This document shows, piece after piece, positions 17,919 to 26,583 of a stretch of 64,000 nucleotides of DNA; position 1 is the first letter of the stretch; each line of letters opens with the position of its first letter. The notes under the pieces are model-generated. The model did not search any database. It was not told the origin of the DNA and saw only the letters and a program-made list of their open reading frames with translations. Made by a program: the position numbers and the translations under genes. Source of the stretch: Pseudoalteromonas sp049257235 (GTDB lineage Bacteria > Pseudomonadota > Gammaproteobacteria > Enterobacterales > Alteromonadaceae); the NCBI RefSeq assembly GCF_049257235.1, contig NZ_JBMMUF010000001.1:552269-616268 (forward strand), read 5' to 3'.

Positions 17919-19181
17919 ATGCATCCACTTCCCTACTTCCCTTATGTGGGTCAACAAATGCACGTTGAAGACGTTGCCATTAGCGACCTTGCTCAGCACG
18001 TCCCCACCCCTTTTTATTGTTATTCTAGTGCTGCTATAGCGACTAACTATAAACGCTACAGTGACGCATTTTCAGGGTTGGATAGCTTAATTTGTTATGC
18101 CGTAAAAGCCAACTCAAATCAGGCGATTTTAGCGACATTGGCGCAATTGGGCGCAGGCGCAGATACTGTATCAGAAGGTGAAATTCGCCGCGCTCTTGCT
18201 GCTGGCATCAAGGCTGAAAAAATCGTGTTCGCAGGGGTGGGTAAAAGCGAACAAGAAATTCGCTACGCGCTCGAGCAAGGCATCTTGCAGTTCAATGTGG
18301 AGTCTGAGCCTGAACTGGAGCGCATTAGCCAAATAGCGTCTCAAATGAACACCACTGCGCGCGTTTCGATTCGTGTGAACCCTGATGTAGAGGCAAAAAC
18401 GCATGCCAAAATCACCACGGGGAAAGCCGAAAACAAATTTGGTATCAATATCGATTTGGCGCCAACCTTGTATCAAAAAGCGGCATCATTGCCAGGGATT
18501 GAAGTCACCGGCGTAGACGTGCACATTGGCTCACAATTGATCGACCTCGCACCGTTTGATCTTGCGTTTGCGAAAGTGGCTGAGCTGGTAAACACACTTA
18601 ACGCTCAGGGCATTCACATCAAAGTCATCGATATAGGTGGGGGTCTGGGTATTAATTACGGCGAACACTCTGACGAGCCCGATATCATTACTTACGCGCA
18701 GCACGCTAAACAACACTTGGGCAATTTAGGATGCAAAATTATCATTGAACCTGGGCGCTCACTCGTTGGTAACGCGGGGGTGCTCGTCAGCAAAGTCGAG
18801 TATGTAAAAGTGGGCCAAGTACGCACTTTCTTAATTCTTGATGCTGCCATGAATGACCTTGTACGCCCAAGTATGTATGACGCCTATCATCACATTGCTA
18901 CGGTCAGCAAAAAAGCTGAGCAAGCGACCTATGACATTGTCGGCCCAGTGTGTGAAACAGGCGACACCTTTGCCAAGAACAGAGCAATAGGTCAATGTGA
19001 AGAAGGTGACTTAGTCGCAATTATGGGCGCGGGGGCATATGGCGCTGTTATGGCATCACACTACAACTCTCGCCTCAACGCACCCGAAGTCCTCGTCAAA
19101 GGCCAAGAATACAGTATTATTCGTGAGCGCATTGATTTTGATGCACTATTAGCGATGGATACCATACCAAGCTGGCTATAG
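17919..19181 (+). CDS. lysA: Diaminopimelate decarboxylase
   Basis: PLP-dependent fold-type III enzyme that converts meso-diaminopimelate to L-lysine. 420 residues. The PLP lysine lies in ICYAVKANSNQAIL (near residue 61), HIGSQL and DIGGGLGINYG bind phosphate, EPGRSLVGNAG and the catalytic Cys in GPVCETGDTFA are present, and MGAGAYG ends the active site. It stands alone, divergent from the NhaC-type gene, and ends in its own terminator. meso-DAP set free from scavenged peptidoglycan by the neighbouring cluster would be a substrate, which may explain the position (inference). Confidence 0.97.
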   Translation: MHPLPYFPYVGQQMHVEDVAISDLAQHVPTPFYCYSSAAIATNYKRYSDAFSGLDSLICYAVKANSNQAILATLAQLGAGADTVSEGEIRRALAAGIKAEKIVFAGVGKSEQEIRYALEQGILQFNVESEPELERISQIASQMNTTARVSIRVNPDVEAKTHAKITTGKAENKFGINIDLAPTLYQKAASLPGIEVTGVDVHIGSQLIDLAPFDLAFAKVAELVNTLNAQGIHIKVIDIGGGLGINYGEHSDEPDIITYAQHAKQHLGNLGCKIIIEPGRSLVGNAGVLVSKVEYVKVGQVRTFLILDAAMNDLVRPSMYDAYHHIATVSKKAEQATYDIVGPVCETGDTFAKNRAIGQCEEGDLVAIMGAGAYGAVMASHYNSRLNAPEVLVKGQEYSIIRERIDFDALLAMDTIPSWL

Positions 19182-19184
19182 CCT

Positions 19185-19215
19185 ATAGGCCAAGATTTTT
19201 TGGCCTATTTTATAT
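19185..19215 (+). terminator. Terminator of lysA
   Basis: ATAGGCCAA (19185-19193) pairs with TTGGCCTAT (19200-19208), followed by TTTATATATTTTT, 4 bp after the lysA stop. Confidence 0.85.
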
Positions 19216-19321
19216 ATTTTTCATAAAGATAACCCCATACCACCTCACCTCCCCATCTCCCATGGAGTCGCCTTAATACGCCTAAAGTTATATATTTTAT
19301 TTTGCAATTTGGCTATAAAAT

Positions 19322-19336
19322 GAAATAAATATTCTT
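19322..19336 (+). promoter_or_regulatory. Candidate MurR/RpiR-type operator upstream of TonB receptor
   Basis: GAAATAAATATTCTT matches 13 of 15 bases of the reverse complement of the site at 25436-25450 next to the RpiR regulator gene. It lies 125 bp upstream of the receptor ATG. AT-rich, so chance similarity is possible. Confidence 0.35.
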
Positions 19337-19460
19337 GATTAATGCCATTAACACTTGTTTAATAGATAAACAACAGTGGAAGTGTAGATAACAGTAAAGC
19401 AGGATAAATACAGGGTGATAGTCCAACCAATAAATAATTTATTATAAGGATGGGGATACA

Positions 19461-22400
19461 ATGAAACACAACAATCAGGGTTTCAATATAAGTTCGCTTG
19501 CACAGGCAACCTACAGTGCACTGCGTTCTCCGAAAGCAGCCATTACATCGACACTAATCGCTGCTGCTTTTGTTAGTGCGCCTGCGCTCGCTGCGCTAAC
19601 AGGTAATATCAAGGGCACGGTGGTCGCACAACAAACCGACCAATCTATGGCGGGTGTAACCGTTACTGCGAAAAGTAACGTCATGCCTAAAGCGCGTACC
19701 ACAGTGACACGTGCAGACGGTAGTTATGACTTACCTCAACTCAAGCCGGGCACGTATGAGCTGACCTTCACCAACAAAGAAGGTGCCAGCCAAACCATGG
19801 TGGTTCAAGTATTGCTAGAACAAACTTCCATGGTTGACGTTGAACTCAGCATGGTGGGTGATAAAACTGAAATTATCGAAATAACAGGTAGCCGCTTGTA
19901 CCGCCAAGGTAACTCATCGCTCACCAACTCTTTAGGCACTGAGTCAATCGACAGCCTTCCTATTGGTCAAGACTACCGTGATCTATTAAAACTTATTCCC
20001 GGTGTTGAACTATCACAAAACTCGGTGTTAGGCCCATCAGCAGGTGGCTCGGGTGTTGATAACTCATACGGTTTTGATGGCGTGAACGTATCTTTACCTA
20101 TGTTTGGTAACCTTGCCTCAGAGCCTTCAACACACGATATCGCATACGTCACTATGGACCGTGGTGGCGCAAAAGCCGTTGACTTTAACCGCTCAGGTGG
20201 CTTTGCCATTAATACCGTATCTAAGTCTGGTACTGATGAGTTCACTGGTGGCATTCAATATAAAGTACAACCTAAGAGCTTAGTTGCTTCACCGGTTGGC
20301 CAAGGAAGCTATGAAACTGAAAAAAGCTGGCTCACAGCCAACCTAGGTGGCCCTCTGATTGAAGATACCCTGTACTTCTACACATCTTATTATCGTCCAG
20401 AAGAAAAAAAGCCAAACAAAGAAACAGCTTATGAACCAGTGAAAGACTATAGCAACGTTCGTGATGAGTTCTTTGGCAAGCTAACATGGGCCCCAACAGA
20501 TGATCTTCTGTTCAACGTGTCACAACGTATTTCTGATAGAACCGAGCGTGGAGCATCTATCGGTGAATTCGAAAAAGACAGTGTGTCAGTGGGTAGTGAT
20601 ACAGACCAAGATATTTTTGTTCTTGATGGTTCATGGATTGTGAACTCCACCACCACAGTGTCATTCCAGTACAGCAACTTCGATCTTAAAACAAGCTCTC
20701 GACCAGATACTGAATTGGGTTTCACCCCTTCACTTTCAAGCAGCTTGGATATCAATAATCTTGAGCAAATGGGTTACTTTGCAGTACCGGAGCTCAGAGA
20801 TGCAAGCTTGGTTGATTACAATGCTGGTGCAGCAATGTTGATAGACCGCTATGGTTACACCGAGAACGGCGTCAAAGTCGGTGGCGGTGGTGTTGGCGCG
20901 TATCAGCAATATGATGACCAAGATTTCTTCAGAGACTCTTTTGAAGTAGAGCTTGATCATGAGTTCAGTTGGGGCGATGCATATCATACATTACACTTTG
21001 GTGGACAATGGTCTGAAGGTAAAGAGGTTCTAACTCGTTTATCGAATGGATGGGGCAGTATTCAATATGTTGGTGGCCTTGATACATCAGAGGACCCAAA
21101 TAGTGATGAAGCAGTTTATTATCGCGCCCTAACCCAACAAATGAGTTTAGTTGGCAGCGGCGAACTAGCGCCAGCCATCATCTCAGAGACCAAGACTCTC
21201 AACTTTGAAATCAACGACACCATTGAACATGGCGACTGGACCTATAACATCGGCCTACTCGTAAGTCGAGATACCTATTATGGTCAGGGTCTCCGAGCTA
21301 AATCAGGCACAGTTTCAGGTTTTGAATTGGCCCCTGGTAATAAATACAAAATGTATGAAACCGACTGGACTGATATGTTGCAACCACGCCTGGGTGTGAA
21401 GTGGAATTACGAAGGCGAGAATGACATTTTCGCAAACTTTGCCATTTACAACCCTGAAACTAGCTCATTGGCGCGGGCTGCCTCTTGGGATAGAAACAAC
21501 CGTCGCACTATCGAAGTTGAATTCGATGCCAATGGTGATGTTATCTATGCAAATCCACGCGCGTCATCGTCTGGTAAACAATTTCAAGATGGTATGAAGC
21601 CTCGCCGCATCAATGAATACACGTTGGGTACGACTAAATACATCGGTGAAGATCTGGTAGTTCGCGGCCATGTGCGTCATCGTAAAGGGATGCACTTCTG
21701 GGAAGACATGCCAAATACGGCTCGTCTAACAAATTACTCTGACCTTACTGTGTCAGGAGTGCCTGCAGATATTGCAGCTAAAGGCTTATACATTGACAAC
21801 CTCGCTGATATTCGCAATGAAATTGGTGGTTCATCTTACGTTATAGCGGAAGTGGACGGTGGTGAGACCAAATATTGGGAAGCCAGCATTGAAGCAGAGT
21901 ACATGGGCGATAACACCTATTTAAATGCGTCATATGTATGGAGCCACTACTACGGTAACTTCGACCAAGACAACACCACTGCCACCAACGATGCTAATAC
22001 ATTCGTAGGTTCATCATGGTATGGCGATGGCCGTGGCCGTTACCCGTGGGATTATCGCTACGGCACACTTTCGGGCGATAAGCCACACAAGCTCAAAGTA
22101 TATGGTTATTACACCACCTCATGGGAAGCAAACCTTGGTGCCTACTTTGTGTTCCAGTCTGGTCGTCCATGGGAAAAATGGGATGGCAACCTATACGGTA
22201 GCAGTTCAAGTCACACAAGCCGTTATGCGGAGCCTGCAGGCAGTCGTCGCAGCGCCAGCCATTGGCAGTTAGATTTAAACTACACCCAAGACTTTAACGT
22301 GTATGAAGACTATGTAGTTAAGTTCCGTGCGGACTTATTCAATCTGTTTAACCGTCAAACGGGCTACAATAATAATCCATACTTTGTTAGCAGCACATTC

Positions 22401-22463
22401 GGTGAACCACGTAGTTACTACAACTCTCGTCGTGTGCAACTATCATTCAGCTTCGATTTCTAA
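19461..22463 (+). CDS. TonB-dependent receptor, Oar-like, with carboxypeptidase-regulatory-like domain
   Basis: 1000-residue outer-membrane receptor. A long signal sequence ends near FVSAPALA; a carboxypeptidase-regulatory-like beta-sandwich (LTGNIKGTVVAQQ to VDVELS, about 45-130) precedes the plug (EIIEITGSRLYRQGN, about 138-260) and a 22-strand barrel ending QLSFSFDF with terminal Phe. AAGGATGGGG is the SD. The barrel sequence resembles Oar/peptide-type receptors common in Alteromonadales. It sits directly before the peptidoglycan-utilisation cluster, and a shared upstream motif suggests it could import muropeptides or peptides (inference); alternative is a general peptide receptor. Confidence 0.9.
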   Translation: MKHNNQGFNISSLAQATYSALRSPKAAITSTLIAAAFVSAPALAALTGNIKGTVVAQQTDQSMAGVTVTAKSNVMPKARTTVTRADGSYDLPQLKPGTYELTFTNKEGASQTMVVQVLLEQTSMVDVELSMVGDKTEIIEITGSRLYRQGNSSLTNSLGTESIDSLPIGQDYRDLLKLIPGVELSQNSVLGPSAGGSGVDNSYGFDGVNVSLPMFGNLASEPSTHDIAYVTMDRGGAKAVDFNRSGGFAINTVSKSGTDEFTGGIQYKVQPKSLVASPVGQGSYETEKSWLTANLGGPLIEDTLYFYTSYYRPEEKKPNKETAYEPVKDYSNVRDEFFGKLTWAPTDDLLFNVSQRISDRTERGASIGEFEKDSVSVGSDTDQDIFVLDGSWIVNSTTTVSFQYSNFDLKTSSRPDTELGFTPSLSSSLDINNLEQMGYFAVPELRDASLVDYNAGAAMLIDRYGYTENGVKVGGGGVGAYQQYDDQDFFRDSFEVELDHEFSWGDAYHTLHFGGQWSEGKEVLTRLSNGWGSIQYVGGLDTSEDPNSDEAVYYRALTQQMSLVGSGELAPAIISETKTLNFEINDTIEHGDWTYNIGLLVSRDTYYGQGLRAKSGTVSGFELAPGNKYKMYETDWTDMLQPRLGVKWNYEGENDIFANFAIYNPETSSLARAASWDRNNRRTIEVEFDANGDVIYANPRASSSGKQFQDGMKPRRINEYTLGTTKYIGEDLVVRGHVRHRKGMHFWEDMPNTARLTNYSDLTVSGVPADIAAKGLYIDNLADIRNEIGGSSYVIAEVDGGETKYWEASIEAEYMGDNTYLNASYVWSHYYGNFDQDNTTATNDANTFVGSSWYGDGRGRYPWDYRYGTLSGDKPHKLKVYGYYTTSWEANLGAYFVFQSGRPWEKWDGNLYGSSSSHTSRYAEPAGSRRSASHWQLDLNYTQDFNVYEDYVVKFRADLFNLFNRQTGYNNNPYFVSSTFGEPRSYYNSRRVQLSFSFDF

Positions 22464-22472
22464 CCCCCCACT

Positions 22473-22500
22473 AGCGCCCTTCGGGGCGCTTTTCTTTTTC
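22473..22500 (+). terminator. Terminator of TonB receptor gene
   Basis: AGCGCCC / GGGCGCT stem (22473-22490) closed by a UUCG tetraloop and followed by TTTTCTTTTT. Confidence 0.95.
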
Positions 22501-22770
22501 TGAATTTTATACACTACTCTCATCACACTCTGCGTTGTTTATAGTAGCCGGGCTTTTCGCAAACATAGACGGCTCTCTCTAGTGCGGGATTAATGCGCAA
22601 TAGTGTTCTAACACTCAGATACATCGATAAATTTTCACACACTGTATATTGCTAACGGATCGCTGTGTGTATGAATATATTTGTCTGTATGATGCCAATC
22701 GGCATAAATCTATTATCAAATATAGCGCTGGATAAATGATGAGCTATTGAAGTTGATTGTTAAGATATCT
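22501..22770. other. Non-coding spacer
   Basis: Between the receptor terminator and the terminator of the fusion lipoprotein gene I see no gene, repeat or clear promoter. Both flanking genes are read towards this spacer. Confidence 0.6.
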
Positions 22771-22774
22771 AGAT

Positions 22775-22804
22775 AGAAAAAAACGGCATCATTCGATGCC
22801 GTTT
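22775..22804 (-). terminator. Terminator of amidase/YfeW fusion gene
   Basis: AAACGGCATC / GATGCCGTTT 10-bp perfect stem (22781-22804, 4-nt loop) with a T-run on the minus strand, about 50 bp past the fusion gene stop. Confidence 0.9.
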
Positions 22805-22855
22805 GGGAGAATACCCGGGCAGGGGTATCCTGTGTTAGCTTGCTCTTACTGATTG

Positions 22856-25321
22856 TCAGCTCTGCGCCAAAATTGCCTCGTAGATACGGGTAATGACAGA
22901 GCCATATTTGCCGGTTTCAAACTCTTTACCAGCAAACCGATAATTCTCATCTGAACCTGTTACTTCGCTGTGTCGCGCGTTGGTAAATAACACGATAGCA
23001 AGGTCGTATTGTGGATCAATCACCGTGACGGTACCAGTCCAACCTGTATGGCCATACGCTTGCGGGCTGGCGTATGCACCAAAATGCCACGCCCGACTGC
23101 CGTTACCCGCTCTGCGCCAACCAAGACCATAACTTTCGTCTGTGGCTTCGGGTTTAATAAATTGATCCAACACACGCGGCGTAATGAGTTGCACTTCACC
23201 ATAAATTCCCCGATTTAGCAACAACTGGCTAAGCTTTGCCACGCTGTATACATCGGCAAACAATCCTGCGTGCCCTGCTACGCCTGCCATTGAGTAAAAT
23301 GCTTTTTCATCATGCACTTCACCTTGTAACACATACTCGCGCACACCATCAAAGTATTCTCTTCCACCACGAGTATTACCATGAATTTCTGTTGCGGCGA
23401 TCTGCGTTTTCTCAACGCCTTTTTGCAATGGATTAAACACCATTGTATTGATATCTAATGGCGCATAAATTCGACTTTCCACATACGCATCTAACGGCAT
23501 GCCTGTAATACGCTCAACCAATAAACCCAACAGCATGTAATCCACGTCACTGTATAGATGACGTTGGCCGCGCATCATTTCAAATGGGACACCGCGAGTA
23601 AGTAAGTACTTAGTCCACTCACTGTTAAGTGAATAAAACTGCTCGCCTAGATGATTATCCACACGGTGAAAATCAACCACTGCGGGGTAACCCGCCGTAT
23701 GTGTTAGCAAGTCACTCACTAAACGTACCTCACGACCTTGACCATGATACTCGCGGATATAGTGACTAACGGGTTTATTCACATCCAATATGCCCTGTGA
23801 TGCTAAGTGCATCAGCGCTAAGTTGGTGGCAAACATTTTAGTATTAGAGGCAATATCAAACAGTGTGTGCGGTGTCATAGGTTGCGCCACAGATAGGCGC
23901 TCGCCGTTGTCATCATACAAACGCGCATGACCATACGCACTTAGTTTCACTAACTGTCCCTTATGCACGACTGCGAGCGCTGCTCCAGGAAAGCCCTGCT
24001 CTATTTCTTCGCTTATCAACTGATCCACCTTGGAAAAGTCAATAACACGGTGTGTTTGTTGTAGCGTGGGGGCAGGAATGCGCACGTTTAATTGCGCGTC
24101 TTCAGGAATAACTGACTTGATGTGTATCGTGTTGATGCCATCACGAGTGCGCTTTGCGAGTGAGTAGCGATAGGTGTGATTTTCCTGCATCGGATTGGCA
24201 ATACTAATTGTTTGCCCGTTGACAACAATTTCGGCGCTGCGAGCGTTAATATTCTCAATAATTATTTCACCACGCCCGCGATAGGCCTTAAAAGGTGCTT
24301 TGTAGTTCACTTCAAGGCGGGTACTAGGGTTCGGGTCGGGATACTGTAAATGCACCTGCTCATGCCCCAGCGGTTTCAGCTCAGGGGCAGCCTTGGGCAA
24401 GGCTAAATATTGCTCAAAGCGCTTATGTGCCAATTCGCTGTGGTATTTTTTTAACAATGCAAAGAGCACGGATGCGGTTTTTGCGTCTGCTTGAGCGTTC
24501 ACTTGCCACGGTAAAAAATGCGCCTGAAAAGCACTAATAACATCACTCGTTTGCTTATCATGCACCGCGGTTACATCAATGCCATAACCATAATCTGCAA
24601 GCGCTTGCTGCATAATAGCCAGCGTTGGCGGCGCCACGCTAAAGTGCTGCCAGTAAAATTCCACATCCTGCTGCTCATACCATGCGCCTATTCCGGCTTT
24701 ATGCAGTTGATACCATGGGAATCGCGGCCCTGGGTCGCTCTTTCGCCCAGGGGCAATATCAGAATGACCAATGATTTGCGTGGGACCAATATCAGGATTG
24801 CGCGCGAGAATATCTTTACTCAAATCAATCAGTAGCTGAATTTGCCTAGGATCATAATCAGGAAAAACACAAAAACGCTGGGGGGGTTGCACCGCCTGTA
24901 CTCCTTCAAATTCCTCTCCTTGGTGCCCTAAAGTACTGACACTGCACTGTGGAACATTAACCACTTCAATACCAATAGAATGGTCATTCAAATCGCTACG
25001 CCCCTGCCAAAAGCTGCCACCTGCATGCCATGCTCGGTCTTGCTCACGCACCAGCTGCACCACTTCTAACTCACCATTTCGGTAACTCGGGTCGCCACTT
25101 TCAGGAATAAGATAGTGGGCGCTGAGGCCACCTTTTTGCGTCAGCACCCGCTCCGAATTTTCATAGTCAATTGCGGTGTAGTGCATTACTAAGAATTTGA
25201 TGCGCTTAGAATAGTTTTGAGACTCTTTGAAGGTGTAACTGGTGCTACAACTCGCCAATATTAGAGCTACGCCAATCATTATTGACGCTTTCCTTGCTTG
25301 TTTTAAGAACATCAAACGCAT
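22856..25321 (-). CDS. Fusion lipoprotein: AmiD-like amidase + PG-binding + YfeW-like serine hydrolase
   Basis: 821 residues from the ATG at 25321 (AGG 8 nt upstream; an earlier GTG frame is less likely). A lipobox LASC puts Cys25 as the lipidated residue. Residues about 35-215 form an amidase_2 domain like AmiD: zinc ligands His47 (VMHYTA), His186 (IIGHSD) and Asp196 (RKSDPG). A short peptidoglycan-binding-like helical region (about 232-295) and a beta-rich linker follow, then a class-C beta-lactamase/YfeW-like domain (about 425-821) with SNTK (Ser492-Lys495), YSD (Tyr590) and HTG (758-760). The amidase would cut MurNAc-L-Ala bonds and the hydrolase may act on D-Ala peptides. In E. coli yfeW lies in the murQP operon, which supports the assignment. 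The fusion is unusual. Confidence 0.88.
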   Translation of the reverse strand: MRLMFLKQARKASIMIGVALILASCSTSYTFKESQNYSKRIKFLVMHYTAIDYENSERVLTQKGGLSAHYLIPESGDPSYRNGELEVVQLVREQDRAWHAGGSFWQGRSDLNDHSIGIEVVNVPQCSVSTLGHQGEEFEGVQAVQPPQRFCVFPDYDPRQIQLLIDLSKDILARNPDIGPTQIIGHSDIAPGRKSDPGPRFPWYQLHKAGIGAWYEQQDVEFYWQHFSVAPPTLAIMQQALADYGYGIDVTAVHDKQTSDVISAFQAHFLPWQVNAQADAKTASVLFALLKKYHSELAHKRFEQYLALPKAAPELKPLGHEQVHLQYPDPNPSTRLEVNYKAPFKAYRGRGEIIIENINARSAEIVVNGQTISIANPMQENHTYRYSLAKRTRDGINTIHIKSVIPEDAQLNVRIPAPTLQQTHRVIDFSKVDQLISEEIEQGFPGAALAVVHKGQLVKLSAYGHARLYDDNGERLSVAQPMTPHTLFDIASNTKMFATNLALMHLASQGILDVNKPVSHYIREYHGQGREVRLVSDLLTHTAGYPAVVDFHRVDNHLGEQFYSLNSEWTKYLLTRGVPFEMMRGQRHLYSDVDYMLLGLLVERITGMPLDAYVESRIYAPLDINTMVFNPLQKGVEKTQIAATEIHGNTRGGREYFDGVREYVLQGEVHDEKAFYSMAGVAGHAGLFADVYSVAKLSQLLLNRGIYGEVQLITPRVLDQFIKPEATDESYGLGWRRAGNGSRAWHFGAYASPQAYGHTGWTGTVTVIDPQYDLAIVLFTNARHSEVTGSDENYRFAGKEFETGKYGSVITRIYEAILAQS

Positions 25322-25683
25322 ATCAACCTGTAATAAAGATAAAAGCGAAATCAAAGTCACATGGCACTTGATCTAGACAGATGCCTAATACACTCACACC
25401 AAAATAATATTTTATTTATAAAAAATCAAACAAATAAGAATATATATTCCATAATAAAAGCGTTTACGCCGCAAATTTAGGAATAAAAAGCGAGTTGAAA
25501 ATTTTGCATCACAATCTGAGTGTGCCAAACATCGTATTTTACCTTGATTTATGTGAAATTTTTTATTCCTTTATTTTGGAATATTAGGTTAAACTTAGGC
25601 TATTACGTCGCCGTTTACACAGGTGTTAAAAGGTAACACCACGCGTGTAAGATAGAAATCTAACAATAATTAAGTAACTTCCT
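25322..25683. promoter_or_regulatory. Divergent control region of fusion lipoprotein and rpiR genes
   Basis: AT-rich 362-bp intergenic region. It holds repeated TATTCC/GGAATA half-sites: an inverted motif AAGAATATATATTCC (25436-25450), a lone GGAATA (25480-25485), and a 20-bp inverted repeat TATTCCTTTATTTTGGAATA (25564-25583). Two near-copies AATAAAAGCG / AATAAAAAGCG lie beside the first two sites. The pattern is what would be expected for autoregulation by the RpiR protein encoded downstream, but no binding has been shown. Confidence 0.5.
25564..25583. promoter_or_regulatory. 20-bp inverted repeat, candidate RpiR/MurR operator
   Basis: TATTCC and GGAATA arms separated by 8 bp, 100 bp upstream of the rpiR start. 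The arms recur elsewhere in the same intergenic region. Confidence 0.45.
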
Positions 25684-26529
25684 ATGTCGACATTTGTCAA
25701 AATCAAAGCGCTACGCCAATCTTTCTCAAGCAGTGAAGCCAAGCTTGCTGACTTTACCCTCAACTCGGCCAATGCTATTCGTGATCTGTCCTCTATTGAA
25801 CTGGCCAAGGTTGTTGGAGTGAGTCAGTCCAGCGTGGTTAAATTTGCTCAAAAGCTTGGCTACAAGGGCTTTCCTGCCTTCAAACTTGCTGTTATTGATG
25901 CGCTTAACTCAGAGTCACCAGCACCGAAGCTACATGGAAAAATTACCTTAACAGATAGTTTAGAACAAATGGCTGAGAAGCTACTTGCCAGTAAAATGGC
26001 TGTGCTAACAGAAACCAAAAACCTTAACGAGGCATCAGCCATTGAGCATGCGGTTACCTTACTTAAAAATGCACGACGTGTAGCAATATGCGGACTAGGC
26101 GGCTCAGCACTCGTTGCTAAGGATTTCGCCTATAAGCTGCAAAAGCTTGGCATTGCTGCCATTGCCGAGGCAGATGGTCATGCGCAGCTCGCGTATGTAT
26201 CAACGCTGGGTAAAGATGACCTAGTAATCGCGATTAGTGAATCTGGAAAAACCCGTGAAGTCGCGGAAGCAGCCCACCAGGCACATGAAAATGCATGCCC
26301 TGTTATAGCAGTAACCAAATTTGGCTCAAGCCCTGTAGCTGACGGCGCGACGGTTAATTTATACTCAGTCGCTGAAGAAGAGTCAGTGCGCTTGTCATCT
26401 ATCCTCGCGCGCACCGCACAGGACTTTGTCATCGATATCGTGTTTATCGCTCTGACCCAGGCAACTCGCCCAGGGCGCAAACTCCTCGAGCACTCCAATG
26501 ACGTGGTAAAAGCATTCCGCGAGAACTAA
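25684..26529 (+). CDS. murR: RpiR-family regulator (MurR-like)
   Basis: 281 residues: N-terminal HTH_6 domain (about 1-77; LAKVVGVSQSSVVKFAQKLGYKGFPAFKLAV) and C-terminal SIS sugar-phosphate isomerase-like sensor domain (about 110-265; VAICGLGGSALVAKDFAYKLQKLG and LVIAISESGKTREVAEA). E. coli MurR has the same architecture and responds to MurNAc-6-phosphate. Placement between the fusion lipoprotein and the NamZ-MurQ-kinase operon supports the MurR role; strict identity to E. coli MurR is not claimed. SD is weak. It shares a bidirectional terminator with namZ. Confidence 0.85.
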   Translation: MSTFVKIKALRQSFSSSEAKLADFTLNSANAIRDLSSIELAKVVGVSQSSVVKFAQKLGYKGFPAFKLAVIDALNSESPAPKLHGKITLTDSLEQMAEKLLASKMAVLTETKNLNEASAIEHAVTLLKNARRVAICGLGGSALVAKDFAYKLQKLGIAAIAEADGHAQLAYVSTLGKDDLVIAISESGKTREVAEAAHQAHENACPVIAVTKFGSSPVADGATVNLYSVAEEESVRLSSILARTAQDFVIDIVFIALTQATRPGRKLLEHSNDVVKAFREN

Positions 26530-26555
26530 AAAAGGCCCGACAGGGCCTTTTCAAT
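26526..26555. terminator. Bidirectional terminator between murR-like gene and namZ operon
   Basis: AAAGGCCC / GGGCCTTT stem (26531-26550), 4-nt loop, with an A-run before and T-run after; ends both converging transcripts. Confidence 0.88.
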
Positions 26556-26583
26556 GCGTACTTCATAATTCACTTAGTATCTC

